A program made the translations under genes and the position numbers. From DASRHD01 sp035485575 (GTDB taxonomy: Bacteria; Verrucomicrobiota; Verrucomicrobiia; Opitutales; Opitutaceae), in NCBI GenBank assembly GCA_035485575.1, contig DATHNW010000017.1:1-64000 (forward strand): a DNA stretch of 64,000 nt, given 5' to 3'. Positions 1 to 8,325 of this stretch are shown one piece after another (the first letter of the stretch is position 1; each line of letters opens with the position of its first letter). Under the pieces are notes generated by a model that worked only from the letters and a program-made list of their open reading frames with translations, did no database searches and had not been told where the DNA came from.

Positions 1-164
1 ACACAAATCGGTGGAAATATATATCCGTTTCGGACGACGAGTGTGTTCCCATCGAAAAATACGGCCGCACGATTCGCGGGGCCGGTTTTTTTCTTTTCCC
101 AACTATAGTTTTCTGGAAGAGGTAGGAGCATCGGGGATCAATCAGAGTTGAAAAAAGTAGAAGG

Positions 165-1103
165 CTATGCTTTCCCTTTGGTTCCGCTGGCGAGCAGCGT
201 TTCGAAAAACGGCTCAGTGGGTTCTTTTGCCACGGGGGTGACTTCGACTTTGTTGAAGCCGGATTTTTTCAGAAAGCCGTGCAGGGCACTTTCCTTGAAG
301 CCGAGCCAGAGGTCGGCGTAGAGTTCGCGCGCCTTTTCAAAGGTGTGTTCGGCGAGGTCGAGCACGAGGAGCTGGCCACCGGGTTTGAGAATGCGATAGG
401 CCTCGTCCACCGCGCGCTGCGGATGCTGGGCGTGGTGCAGCGCCTGGCTGAGGATCGCGAGGTCCACGGACTTGTCGGGCAGGGGCACCTCCTCGATGTC
501 GCCGAGCTGATAGGTGAGGTTGTCCAGGCCGTTTTTCTTCGCGAGCTCGGCGCCGACCTCGACCATGCGGGGCGAGTTGTCGATGCACCATACACGCTGG
601 GCACGACGGGCGATGAGCTGTGAGATAAGGCCCTCGCCGGCGCCGAGGTCGGCCACGACGATGGGCGGCACGAGACGGAGCGCCAGATGGCCGATGGCTT
701 CCCACGAGCGGCCGGGACAGTAGTTTTTGCCGAGGCGGCCGGCTATGAGGTTGAAATACTGTTCCTGCGCCCGGCGGCGCTTCTGCAGGCTGCGGTCGAG
801 GCTGGCGCGATCCTCGGCCAGCTCGGGCAGTTCGGCCACGGAATCACAGGCGGAGCGCAGGAGCGCAAGCGTGCGTGGCGGGAGTGCGGAGCGGAGCGAA
901 TAATAGGCGCGTTTGCCGTCGCGGCGGTCGGTCACAAGGCCGGCGGAGCGCAGCAGCGCAAGCTGCGAGGAGATGCGCGACTGGGCCATGCCGAGGATCT
1001 CCTGCAGCTCGGCGACGGACAACTCCTCCCGCAGCAACAGCGCGAGCAGGCGCAGACGCGTAGGATCGGAGAGCAGCTTGAGCGTGTCCCAGGAGGAGTT
1101 CAA
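165..1103 (-). CDS. ArsR-type regulator fused to a SAM-dependent methyltransferase
   Basis: A 312-residue two-domain protein. Residues 1-90 form an ArsR/SmtB winged helix (LSDPTRLRLLALLL at 11-24, helix-turn-helix around 30-55). Residues about 140-250 form a class I SAM methyltransferase with motif I ADLGAGEGL at 151-159 and an acidic ribose-binding residue near D175. The fusion is a known arrangement, often found near methionine/SAM-cycle genes, but no such neighbour is present here. The chosen start is TTG, because no ATG lies in frame ahead of the HTH; this makes the start uncertain. The metal or small-molecule sensor residues of classic ArsR proteins are not obvious, so the signal is unknown. 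Confidence 0.85.
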   Translation of the reverse strand: MNSSWDTLKLLSDPTRLRLLALLLREELSVAELQEILGMAQSRISSQLALLRSAGLVTDRRDGKRAYYSLRSALPPRTLALLRSACDSVAELPELAEDRASLDRSLQKRRRAQEQYFNLIAGRLGKNYCPGRSWEAIGHLALRLVPPIVVADLGAGEGLISQLIARRAQRVWCIDNSPRMVEVGAELAKKNGLDNLTYQLGDIEEVPLPDKSVDLAILSQALHHAQHPQRAVDEAYRILKPGGQLLVLDLAEHTFEKARELYADLWLGFKESALHGFLKKSGFNKVEVTPVAKEPTEPFFETLLASGTKGKA

Positions 1104-1585
1104 CGGGCGCGAGGCTGAGGGAGCGGCGCGGCAAATGCAATTTCGGAGGAGAGCGGGGCGGGCGGAGGCCTTTTTATCGCGGAATCGCGGAAGGGCGAAG
1201 GCGCGAAAAAATCGGGAAGGAATTAGGAAGCCACGAAGCGAGGAAGGAATGAAGGTGGATAAGGCAAAGAACCAATCCGTGCCTATCCGTGTAATTCGCG
1301 GTCAAGATGCAGGAAATTCACGGCATAAGGGCGAAGAGCAGGAATCGGAAAAATAAGGGAGAAGGAAGCCATGAAGCCAGGAAAGGGCTGACTTCGGATT
1401 CTCAGGGTAGGGCAACGCATCCCGCCGAGCCCATGTGCAGGGTATTTTTTTGCCGCGGATTACGTGAACGGACGTGGATGGAGCAAGGGCCCATCCGTGA
1501 TAATCCGTGTAATCCATAGTTAAAGTCTTATCGCGAAAAGGCAGAAACGCCCCGCGTCTTTGCGTCTCGGCGATAATTCCGGAAC
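1104..1585. repeat. intergenic mosaic of dispersed repeats, no gene
   Basis: This 480-base gap between two minus-strand genes holds no convincing gene. It contains two copies of an ATCCGTG-type unit (about 1278-1310 and 1492-1520). An imperfect inverted partner lies at 1457-1480 opposite 1492-1515, with about 11 bases between the arms. Two copies of a GGAAGCCA(C/T)GAAG-type unit lie at about 1225-1250 and 1362-1386. Such short units, read in both orientations, are typical of dispersed intergenic repeats seen in many soil bacteria. Short open frames across it are made of repeat sequence and are not called. Confidence 0.6.
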
Positions 1586-2209
1586 TCAGGAGAGCTTAAG
1601 CGCGAACCGGGCGAGTTGCCACACGCCGAAGAAGGCGATGGCCAGGCCGGCGCCGACATTGATGGCGTGCAGGCCATTGTCCGGGATCCGTTTTCCAAAC
1701 CAGCTGGCGCATCCGCTGAGCAGCAGCCACCACGCGGCGGAGCCAAGGAAGACACCGAAGACGAGCCAGCTCACCTGGGCCGCGCCCGTGGTGCCGAGGC
1801 CGACGCCGAAGCCGGTGAAAATCCCGATGAAGCCGGCGATCGTCATCGGATTGGTCAGCGTGATGGCGATGGTTGAGGCGTAGGCGGCGGTGAGATTGTG
1901 CGCGTGGACGGAACCGCTTTCGCGGACGGGCGGGCGACTGCGCATGGTGGCGAGGCCGATGGCAAGCAGGCAAAGTCCGCCGACGAGCTGGAAGCCGGTG
2001 GCGTGGCTGGTGAGAAAGGTGGTGACGGAGGTGAGGCCGAGTGCGGCGATGAGGCCGAAAATCGCGTCGGCTGTGGCCGCGCCCAGACCGGTGACAAAGC
2101 CGGCGAGGCGGCCATCGAGGATGGCGCGGCGGATGCAGAGCAGGCCGACGGGGCCGACCGGCGCGGCGACGGCGAAACCGATGGCGAAGCCTTTCAGAAA
2201 ATGCTCCAT
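1586..2209 (-). CDS. LysE family translocator
   Basis: A 207-residue inner-membrane protein with about six hydrophobic segments. It has the family's N-terminal signature, AAPVGPVGLLCIRRAI at about 15-30, and a second conserved stretch LTNPMTIAGFIGIF in the middle. LysE/RhtB proteins export amino acids or related small molecules using the proton gradient; the substrate cannot be read from sequence. Length matches the family (about 200-210). It lies 45 bases downstream of the GreA-like gene on the same strand and could be co-transcribed with it. Confidence 0.85.
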   Translation of the reverse strand: MEHFLKGFAIGFAVAAPVGPVGLLCIRRAILDGRLAGFVTGLGAATADAIFGLIAALGLTSVTTFLTSHATGFQLVGGLCLLAIGLATMRSRPPVRESGSVHAHNLTAAYASTIAITLTNPMTIAGFIGIFTGFGVGLGTTGAAQVSWLVFGVFLGSAAWWLLLSGCASWFGKRIPDNGLHAINVGAGLAIAFFGVWQLARFALKLS

Positions 2210-2254
2210 GCGGCGGAAGTGCGGGAGGAAAGAGCCGGCCCGCGACCGGGCGGC

Positions 2255-4099
2255 TCAGTTGCGCGCGTCGAGGTAGCGGCGGATGGCGGTGATGACGTAG
2301 TCATGCTCGCCGCCGCCGTGTTTCACCTTCACGCGCTCGCCGGTTTTCTTGGAGAGGAGGGCCTGACCGAGCGGCGTCTTGTAGGAAATGAGCTGCTTTT
2401 CAGGTTCACTGTCCCACGCGCCAAGGAGGGTGTAGCTGATCTTGCCGCCGGTGTCGTCGCGGAGATCGACGATGCTGCCGACGCTGACCTGCTCGGTGGT
2501 CGCTTCCTGGAAATCGGTGATGCGGGCGTGGGCGAGATCCTTTTCGAGCAGGGTCTTCTGGGCCATGAGCACCTGCTGGTCCTGCTTGGCCATCTTGTAT
2601 TCGGAATTTTCCTTGAGATCGCCGTGCTCGCGGGCGGCGGCGATGGCCTTGGAATTCTCCGGGATTTTCTTGGAAACGATGGTTTCGTATTCTTCGCGCT
2701 TGCGTTCGAAGCTGGCGCGCGAGACGAGCAGCTGCTCGTCCTTGCTCTCGGCATCGGCGGCGACCAACGACTGGATATTGGGGAAGATCTTGATGAAGCG
2801 GGCGAGGAGCGATTTCTTTGTAAGCTCCTCGAAACCTTGATTTAGCAAAAGTGTATTGGCGAGATCGCGCGCGGTCTCGGGATCAGCGGTCGAGAGGAGA
2901 TCACTGATAAGGTCGGGATCGTCGCTGAGGATTTCGCCCAGCGGAATGCGGCGGGCGCCGGCGGCCTGCAGGGCCTCGTAATCGATGGCGAAGAAGATGG
3001 CGCTCAACAGGCGCGGCGTGATGAGGTCGGCGAGGAGCTTGGCGAATTTCTTCGAGTGGCGGTTCTTGACGATCCAGAGCAGGACGGGCGCGCGGAGATT
3101 CTGTTCGGTCTGCCAGCGCTTGAGCGCGGCGGCGAGGTCCTCGGCATAGCCGCTCTCGACGAGGAAATTGATGCACTCGGTGGTGAACTTGCCCGAGGAG
3201 GTCTTGAGCAGGGTGAAAAGGATGTCGCGCGCCTCGACGGGGTGGGTGTCCTTGACGAGATTAAGGAAGCGGCGCTGGAACTGGACCGGGATCTTTTCGG
3301 CGATGTCGGGCAGGGCGCGGGTATTGGCGACGAGCGAGGCCTGGCTCGGCTCATAGACGTCGGTGCGGCCGAGGAACTTGGCCAGGTCGTCGCGCACGAC
3401 GGCGCCGTACAGGCGCTCGGAGGGATCGATCTGATTGCTGTCCTTCACTGCGTCGGCGACGCCGGTGAGGATGGCGGACAGGTCGGTCTTGGCCTCGTTT
3501 TTGCCGGCGGCGGCGAGCAATTCCTCGGCGAGCAGAATGCGGCGGCGGGCGGAGCGGGTGCCGTTGAACTGCTCGAGGATTTCGTCCTCGGCAGAGACGG
3601 GTATGTCGCGCAGAACGTAGCATTCGGTTTTCTTGGCCGGGACGGAGACGCGGGGGTCCTTGGCCACGTGCTTCTTGGCGGAGGACCACCATTTCTTAAA
3701 CTTATCTTCACCGACGACTTGGGAAAGTGTGATCTCGAGGTCAATGGCGGTGGTGGCCTTGTTGGGATAGGCGAGGAGCGCCTGGACGACGAATTCGCCC
3801 GGCTCGTTTTCGATGAGGTCCTTGATTTTGGCCGGCTCGGTCTGTTTGCGAACCAGAAGGCTCTTGGGTGAAAGAACTTCCATCGTGGTCACACAAAAAG
3901 CCGGGTCCATCGCGTGGCTTTTCTTGCCTTCAAAGTCGATAATCAGCTTCTGCGCGGCCTCGTCGTAGCTCTTGATTTTACCAAAGCCCCAGCTCCGGTG
4001 AACGACGTATGAGCCGGGTTCCATGGCCTCGAGCTTGGCTTTGGCCGACTTGAGCGACGGCGTTTTGGTGATGAGCGCGGAGATGGCTTCAGAATTCAT
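2255..4099 (-). CDS. GreA/GreB-type transcript cleavage factor with long N-terminal extension
   Basis: A 614-residue protein. The last roughly 165 residues are a complete Gre factor: a coiled-coil hairpin with the acidic tip REHGDLKENSEY, then the C-terminal FKBP-like domain with KTPLGQALLSKKTGE. Gre factors bind the RNA polymerase secondary channel and stimulate cleavage of backtracked RNA. Ordinary GreA has about 158 residues, so about 450 residues are added in front. The extension opens with a beta-rich stretch (YVVHRSWGFGKI) and continues as a helical region of unknown role. The start is ATG at 4099 (MNSEAISAL), because the 30 residues upstream are low-complexity and not family-like. Such long forms are, from memory, typical of Verrucomicrobiota. 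Confidence 0.85.
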   Translation of the reverse strand: MNSEAISALITKTPSLKSAKAKLEAMEPGSYVVHRSWGFGKIKSYDEAAQKLIIDFEGKKSHAMDPAFCVTTMEVLSPKSLLVRKQTEPAKIKDLIENEPGEFVVQALLAYPNKATTAIDLEITLSQVVGEDKFKKWWSSAKKHVAKDPRVSVPAKKTECYVLRDIPVSAEDEILEQFNGTRSARRRILLAEELLAAAGKNEAKTDLSAILTGVADAVKDSNQIDPSERLYGAVVRDDLAKFLGRTDVYEPSQASLVANTRALPDIAEKIPVQFQRRFLNLVKDTHPVEARDILFTLLKTSSGKFTTECINFLVESGYAEDLAAALKRWQTEQNLRAPVLLWIVKNRHSKKFAKLLADLITPRLLSAIFFAIDYEALQAAGARRIPLGEILSDDPDLISDLLSTADPETARDLANTLLLNQGFEELTKKSLLARFIKIFPNIQSLVAADAESKDEQLLVSRASFERKREEYETIVSKKIPENSKAIAAAREHGDLKENSEYKMAKQDQQVLMAQKTLLEKDLAHARITDFQEATTEQVSVGSIVDLRDDTGGKISYTLLGAWDSEPEKQLISYKTPLGQALLSKKTGERVKVKHGGGEHDYVITAIRRYLDARN

Positions 4100-4238
4100 A
4101 AGGACGGAGGCGAGTGACGGAACTGAAGAGTAGAGGCCATAATGGTGGGCATTGTCAAACCGTGTATCGGGCGGTGGATTTGGGCCCATTTTGGGCCGTT
4201 CCGGTTGGCCGTCGGCGCCGGTTTGCCGGCCTGGGGCG

Positions 4239-5423
4239 TCACGGCACGAGGTCGAAGATGGAAACGGGCACGTTTTGCTCCTGGGTGCCGCGCAGGAAGG
4301 TCAGGTTGATTTGCTCCGCGCTGGCCACGAGTTGCTCGTAACGGCGGAGGTTCCAGCTGCCGATCAGCTCGCCATTTATGCGGGTGCAGAGATCGCCGGG
4401 CTGGATGCCGGCGGTTTCGGCGGGCGAGCCGGGCACGACATTGGTGACGCGCCAGTAAACGGGGTTTTTGTCGAAGCTGAGGCCGGCGCTGCGGCGCGAG
4501 GGCGAGAGAATCGGCGCGGAGCTGTCGCGATAAAAGGTGACCTGGTTGTGCTGCTGGTCGAAGGTGACGGTGAAGTTTTTCAACAAGGCGGCGCCGAGCG
4601 AGGAGAGATTGTCGGTGATTGCGACGACCGGTCGCAACAGGCTGTAGCTTCCGATTTGCAGCGGCTGGGCGATGCGGCCGACCTGCTGCGGATTATTGCC
4701 GGTGAGGGTGGCCACGGAGCCGCCCGGTCGCGGGCCGTAGTCGAACGAAACATGCAGGCCGAGGGGATTCAGGTTGAGCGGGCCGTCGTTGCCGGAATCG
4801 ATGAGCACGATGAAAGTTTCGCCAGCGAGGGTGACCGGGATAAGCGGCGTGTGGCTGGCGTTGTTGAAGGAGATCGTCGAGCCGGGCAGGGACGGCAAAG
4901 GGTCGCTGTTCAGGACCAGCAGCACGCGCGAGCGCGGGTAGTCGAGCGTCAGCAGGGTATCTTGGAAGAGGGGGAAGCCGAGAATGCCGTCGATTTTCAC
5001 GCCGAGGTGGGCGGAAAGGGCGCTGCAATCATAAACCAGTGCGGGCACCCGTTCGAAGCGGGCGTCGCCGAGGAAAAACCGGCGCAGGGTGATGGCAGGC
5101 AGCAGGGTGGTGTCGCCGCTGGCGGATTTCACGCGCACCTGCAATTCGGGGGTGGGCGGGACGGAGGTGTCGGAATAACGCGCGGCCAGCTCGGGGGAGA
5201 TGAGCGTGACGGAAGCGCCGGTGTCGATGAGGAAGTGGTAGATGCCGTGTTTGTCCCACTGGGTCTCGACGATGAGGTAGTTTGAAATGCTTTGCGCGGG
5301 CAGCTCGATCCGCTCGGTCTTGAGCGTGGTGCGCCGCGGCGGCATCGGGACGCGCCGCAGGGTCGAGCAGCCGGTGATGAGGAGCGCACCGCACACGGCA
5401 AGGAGGGCGCGACGTGAGATCAT
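4239..5423 (-). CDS. retropepsin-like aspartic protease lipoprotein with PDZ domain
   Basis: A 394-residue predicted lipoprotein. A short hydrophobic leader ends in the lipobox LLITGC (C19). Two aspartate motifs follow: FLIDTGAS with D67-T68-G69, and FIVLIDSGNDG with D209-S210-G211, plus GILGFPLF near 146-153, a stretch often seen in retropepsin-like proteins. A PDZ domain occupies about 315-385 (GSPAETAGIQPGDLCTRING). The second site reads DSG, as in some pepsin-fold enzymes, so one chain may supply both catalytic aspartates. It probably acts in the periplasm; substrates are unknown. Its ATG overlaps the stop of the upstream MFS gene (ATGA), suggesting translational coupling. Confidence 0.8.
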   Translation of the reverse strand: MISRRALLAVCGALLITGCSTLRRVPMPPRRTTLKTERIELPAQSISNYLIVETQWDKHGIYHFLIDTGASVTLISPELAARYSDTSVPPTPELQVRVKSASGDTTLLPAITLRRFFLGDARFERVPALVYDCSALSAHLGVKIDGILGFPLFQDTLLTLDYPRSRVLLVLNSDPLPSLPGSTISFNNASHTPLIPVTLAGETFIVLIDSGNDGPLNLNPLGLHVSFDYGPRPGGSVATLTGNNPQQVGRIAQPLQIGSYSLLRPVVAITDNLSSLGAALLKNFTVTFDQQHNQVTFYRDSSAPILSPSRRSAGLSFDKNPVYWRVTNVVPGSPAETAGIQPGDLCTRINGELIGSWNLRRYEQLVASAEQINLTFLRGTQEQNVPVSIFDLVP

Positions 5424-6757
5424 TTTACCGGTTTGGGCAGCCTTGTGCTCAGGGCGAGTGCGCCGGCCGCCAGCACGGCGCCGACGACGAACACGGTGCT
5501 CGAGCCAAAAACCCAGAATACGATCCCGGCCAGCACCGGTGTGACCGCGCGGGCGAGCGAGCCGAGCGAACGGAAGATGCCCAGCACGCGGCCTTGTTCG
5601 GCCGGTTCACTGTAGAGTGAAATGAGCCCGGTCGTGGACGGGTTCACCAAGCCGGCTCCCATGGCCAAGAACACGAGGCCAAGGTAAAGCACCCACGGAG
5701 ACGGGGCGAATCCGATGCAGAGCAGCCCGATGCAGGTCGAGATGAGGCCGTTGGTGAGCACGCGGGTCTCCTCCATGCGTTTGAGCAATTTGCGCACGAT
5801 GTAACCCTGGGTGACGATCGAGCACACGCCGAGAAAGCCGAGCAGGTAGCCGTTTTGCCGCGCCGTGTAATGGAAGCGCTCGGCGGCGAGAAAGGTGAGT
5901 GAGGATTCCATCGCGACGAAGGCGAGCGCGTAAACAAACGCCACGATGTTGGCGCTGCGCACAGCTGCATTATCGAGGGAGAAAATGGCGCGCAGTGGAT
6001 TGCGCAACCGGGCTTCGTGCGCTCCTGCGCGGGCGGCGGGGGAGAGGGTTTCCTTGAAGCTCACATAAACCCAGACGATGTTGACCAGGCACAGGCCGAA
6101 CGAGATGAGCGCCGGCACGGAAAAAGGATTTATCCCGAAGCGGGCCAGCGAGGGATGATGCGTGAGCAGGTTGATGTGCGCCGTGAACGCGCCGATCATC
6201 GGCCCGGTCACGAGGCCGAGGCCGAAAGCCGCGCCCACGATGCCCATGGCGCGCGAACGTTCCTGGCGCGTGGTCACGTCGGCCACGGCGGCGGTGGCGA
6301 CCGAGAGATTGCCGCTGAAAGCGCCGCTGACGATGCGCGAAACGATGAAAAGCCAGAACGACCCGCTGCAAAACCACATGAGATAGCCGAAAGCTGTGCC
6401 GATCACGGTCATCAACAACACGCCGCGCCGGCCGCGCCGGTCCGAGACAGAACCCCAGAAGGGCGCGAAGATGAACTGCAGGATCGAGAAGAAGGAACTG
6501 ATCACGCCGCCGAACAGCACGGCGGAAAAATCATCGTTTTTACCCAGCATGTGCGCCACGGCGTGGGTTTGCGTGAGCAGCCAGCCGAGGGCGCCGGCCT
6601 GGCCGTCAACTCGCAGGTAGTAATCGATCAGGTCCGGTCCCAGCGGGAAGATGATGGAGAACCCAATCAGGTCGATGACGAGCGTGAGAAAAATGACGCC
6701 AAGCGAAAGTTGGCGGGGCGGGGCGGCAGTGGACGTGGAATGGGCGGTGTTGGACAC
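5420..6757 (-). CDS. MFS transporter (tetracycline/multidrug efflux-like)
   Basis: A 445-residue polytopic protein with about 12 hydrophobic segments. The family loop motif after the second segment is visible as FAPFWGSVSDRRGRRGVLL. This is the pattern of 12-TM drug:proton antiporters of the TetA/multidrug type, but no substrate can be assigned. The chosen start is GTG at 6757; the longer reading adds 35 arginine/proline-rich residues without membrane character. The stop overlaps the ATG of the aspartic protease gene by four bases, so the two are probably one operon. Confidence 0.85.
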   Translation of the reverse strand: MSNTAHSTSTAAPPRQLSLGVIFLTLVIDLIGFSIIFPLGPDLIDYYLRVDGQAGALGWLLTQTHAVAHMLGKNDDFSAVLFGGVISSFFSILQFIFAPFWGSVSDRRGRRGVLLMTVIGTAFGYLMWFCSGSFWLFIVSRIVSGAFSGNLSVATAAVADVTTRQERSRAMGIVGAAFGLGLVTGPMIGAFTAHINLLTHHPSLARFGINPFSVPALISFGLCLVNIVWVYVSFKETLSPAARAGAHEARLRNPLRAIFSLDNAAVRSANIVAFVYALAFVAMESSLTFLAAERFHYTARQNGYLLGFLGVCSIVTQGYIVRKLLKRMEETRVLTNGLISTCIGLLCIGFAPSPWVLYLGLVFLAMGAGLVNPSTTGLISLYSEPAEQGRVLGIFRSLGSLARAVTPVLAGIVFWVFGSSTVFVVGAVLAAGALALSTRLPKPVK

Positions 6758-6917
6758 GGTGGAGCGTGAACAAAAAGGCAAAAGGGTGGGACGCCAAGGC
6801 GTAAACGGAATGGGACGCGCGCCGTCGGCGCGGGTTCCTTCGGACGTTTGGCGGCCCGCCAAAACCTGACCGGCGTCCGGGAACGATGAAAACCTGCGAA
6901 ATCAGCGGGGTGCTGCC

Positions 6918-7334
6918 TCAGGTCTTGGCGTCCTTTTCTGCCGCCGAATCATCTGCGAGCAGAAATCGATGGAATATCCGGTGGACAAACGGCCCCAGGA
7001 CGACGCCGACAATGGTGATGAAGGCCAGGCCGCTGAAAAGCGCATAGCAACCGGCGAAGAGCTTGCCGACGCTGGTTTGGATCGGCGAAAGCGGGCCCAT
7101 GCCGGAGAGAATCATCGCAGCGTTGGCGAAGGCGTCGAGCCACGGCATGTGCTCGGTGAGGTGGTAGCCGATCATGCCAATGGCCAGGGCACCGCCGAGC
7201 AGTCCGAAGCCGATGGCGCTCCCAAGTCCGACCCGGCGGAAAAAAAGCCGCCGCGGCAGGATCGGCGCGGTGCGGTGCTCGAACCGCAGCAACGCATGGC
7301 GCACTTCGGCCTCATCGGAGGGGACGGACTTCAT
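6918..7334 (-). CDS. small membrane protein with potassium-channel-like pore loop
   Basis: A 137-residue protein with two or three hydrophobic segments (about 37-60 and 95-120). Between them a loop, WLDAFANAAMILSGMGP, resembles the pore helix and filter of two-TM potassium channels, but the filter is degenerate (SGMGP instead of TVGYG). Channel function is therefore doubtful. The start is ATG at 7334; the upstream reading adds 71 residues with no membrane or domain character. It stands alone and is transcribed away from the plus-strand pair at 7507. Confidence 0.6.
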   Translation of the reverse strand: MKSVPSDEAEVRHALLRFEHRTAPILPRRLFFRRVGLGSAIGFGLLGGALAIGMIGYHLTEHMPWLDAFANAAMILSGMGPLSPIQTSVGKLFAGCYALFSGLAFITIVGVVLGPFVHRIFHRFLLADDSAAEKDAKT

Positions 7335-7506
7335 GGTGGAACTTATTAAACCCCATGCCAGCACACGCGGGGCCGGCCGACAAGCATGCAGACCGCGCCA
7401 GCTGGTTTTGAAGCTATTGAGCAGCCGGCCAAGTGATGCAAATTGGCCCGCGGCCGAGGGTGATGGCGGCTTGACAGGGCCCCTTGGGTGAGTCCCTTGT
7501 TTTGTC

Positions 7507-7689
7507 ATGCAAAGCCGAACTGACAGGCACCGGGCCGCCCCGGCCAAAAGCGGTGATCACGGGCATTTCAAGCACGTGGCTTCACCGGCTACGCTGGATC
7601 AGATGCTGTCGGCCTACGGGCTGACGAAAAGTCAGAACGAGCGGTTGATCGAAAGCGTCAAAAGGCTCCTGCGCAAGTCCGCCGCCTGA
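7507..7689 (+). CDS. small helical protein upstream of a TIR-like gene
   Basis: A 60-residue basic protein. The first 25 residues look disordered; the rest (SPATLDQMLSAYGLTKSQNE and following) can form two or three helices, reminiscent of a small HTH or antitoxin, but there is no clear family match. Its stop is 10 bases before the ATG of the next gene on the same strand, so the two look like one transcription unit. A TTGACA hexamer lies at 7471, but no good -10 box follows it. The gene is called because of this tight linkage; by itself it would be weak. Confidence 0.5.
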   Translation: MQSRTDRHRAAPAKSGDHGHFKHVASPATLDQMLSAYGLTKSQNERLIESVKRLLRKSAA

Positions 7690-7699
7690 GTAAGCGCCC

Positions 7700-8305
7700 A
7701 TGAGCGGCCAACCGTCGCGTGCTGCCCGGCGTCAGGTTTTCCTGAACATTCCATACAGCGCTTCCTACGAGCGGATTTTCGTGGCGCTGACGGTCGCGCT
7801 GGTGGCTTTGGGCCGGATTCCGCGCCTCACCTTCGAGGTGGCCGACGGCGGACAGGGGCGGTTGAAGCGCATCTTTTCTTTGCTCAAGGCCTGCCCGGTT
7901 TCCATTCACGACCTGAGTTATGTGGGGAGGCCCGGGCGGTTTAACATGCCCTTCGAACTGGGCCTGGCCTGCGCGATCAAGGAGCAGACCGGCCGGCACG
8001 ATTTCCTGATGCTGGAAAAAAAGGACCATCGTTTGGATCGAACGCTCAGCGATCTCAAGGGCATCGATCCCAAGATCCACCATGGCCGGCCAACGGAGGC
8101 CATCATTGCCGTATTGGAGGTGCTGGAGCGGCCGAAGGGCAATCCCGCGGTGGCCGATGTGCATGACCTTTATCGCGAGGTCATCCGGCTCGTGCCGGAA
8201 CTGAAAAGGGAGCACCATCGCGACAGCCTGTTCGGCAGCCGCATCTATCAGGCCTTGGTGACGCTGATCCGGGTGCTGGCCGAAAAACGCGGATTGCTAC
8301 CCTGA
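7700..8305 (+). CDS. TIR/nucleoside-deoxyribosyltransferase-like protein
   Basis: A 201-residue protein with an alpha/beta pattern. It starts with a strand and loop (QVFLNIPYSASYERIF, about 12-27). Later comes a segment ending in NMPFELGLACAI (about 75-86). The FELGLA glutamate after a strand and loop is typical of nucleoside 2-deoxyribosyltransferases and TIR-like NAD hydrolases. I infer a Rossmann-like nucleotide- or NAD-cleaving fold. No membrane segment or signal peptide is present. Together with the small upstream gene it forms a two-gene unit. It could be an effector of a defence or toxin-antitoxin system, or simply an uncharacterised soluble protein. Its end converges on glyA. Confidence 0.65.
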   Translation: MSGQPSRAARRQVFLNIPYSASYERIFVALTVALVALGRIPRLTFEVADGGQGRLKRIFSLLKACPVSIHDLSYVGRPGRFNMPFELGLACAIKEQTGRHDFLMLEKKDHRLDRTLSDLKGIDPKIHHGRPTEAIIAVLEVLERPKGNPAVADVHDLYREVIRLVPELKREHHRDSLFGSRIYQALVTLIRVLAEKRGLLP

Positions 8306-8325
8306 CTTGGACTTAGCGGCCAGCC

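Noticed and set aside
1302..1519. Small open frames in both directions in the 1.1-1.6 kb gap
   Set aside because: They consist of the dispersed repeat units and have no ribosome site or conserved pattern.
1898..2845. A 315-codon plus-strand open frame over lysE and the GreA gene
   Set aside because: It lies opposite two real genes and looks like the complement of their coding sequence.
6918..7334. Call as a true potassium channel
   Set aside because: The selectivity filter is degenerate (SGMGP), so only a channel-like membrane protein is claimed.
7471..7500. TTGACA as a promoter for the two-gene TIR-like unit
   Set aside because: No -10 hexamer at a proper distance was seen, so it is not listed as a promoter.
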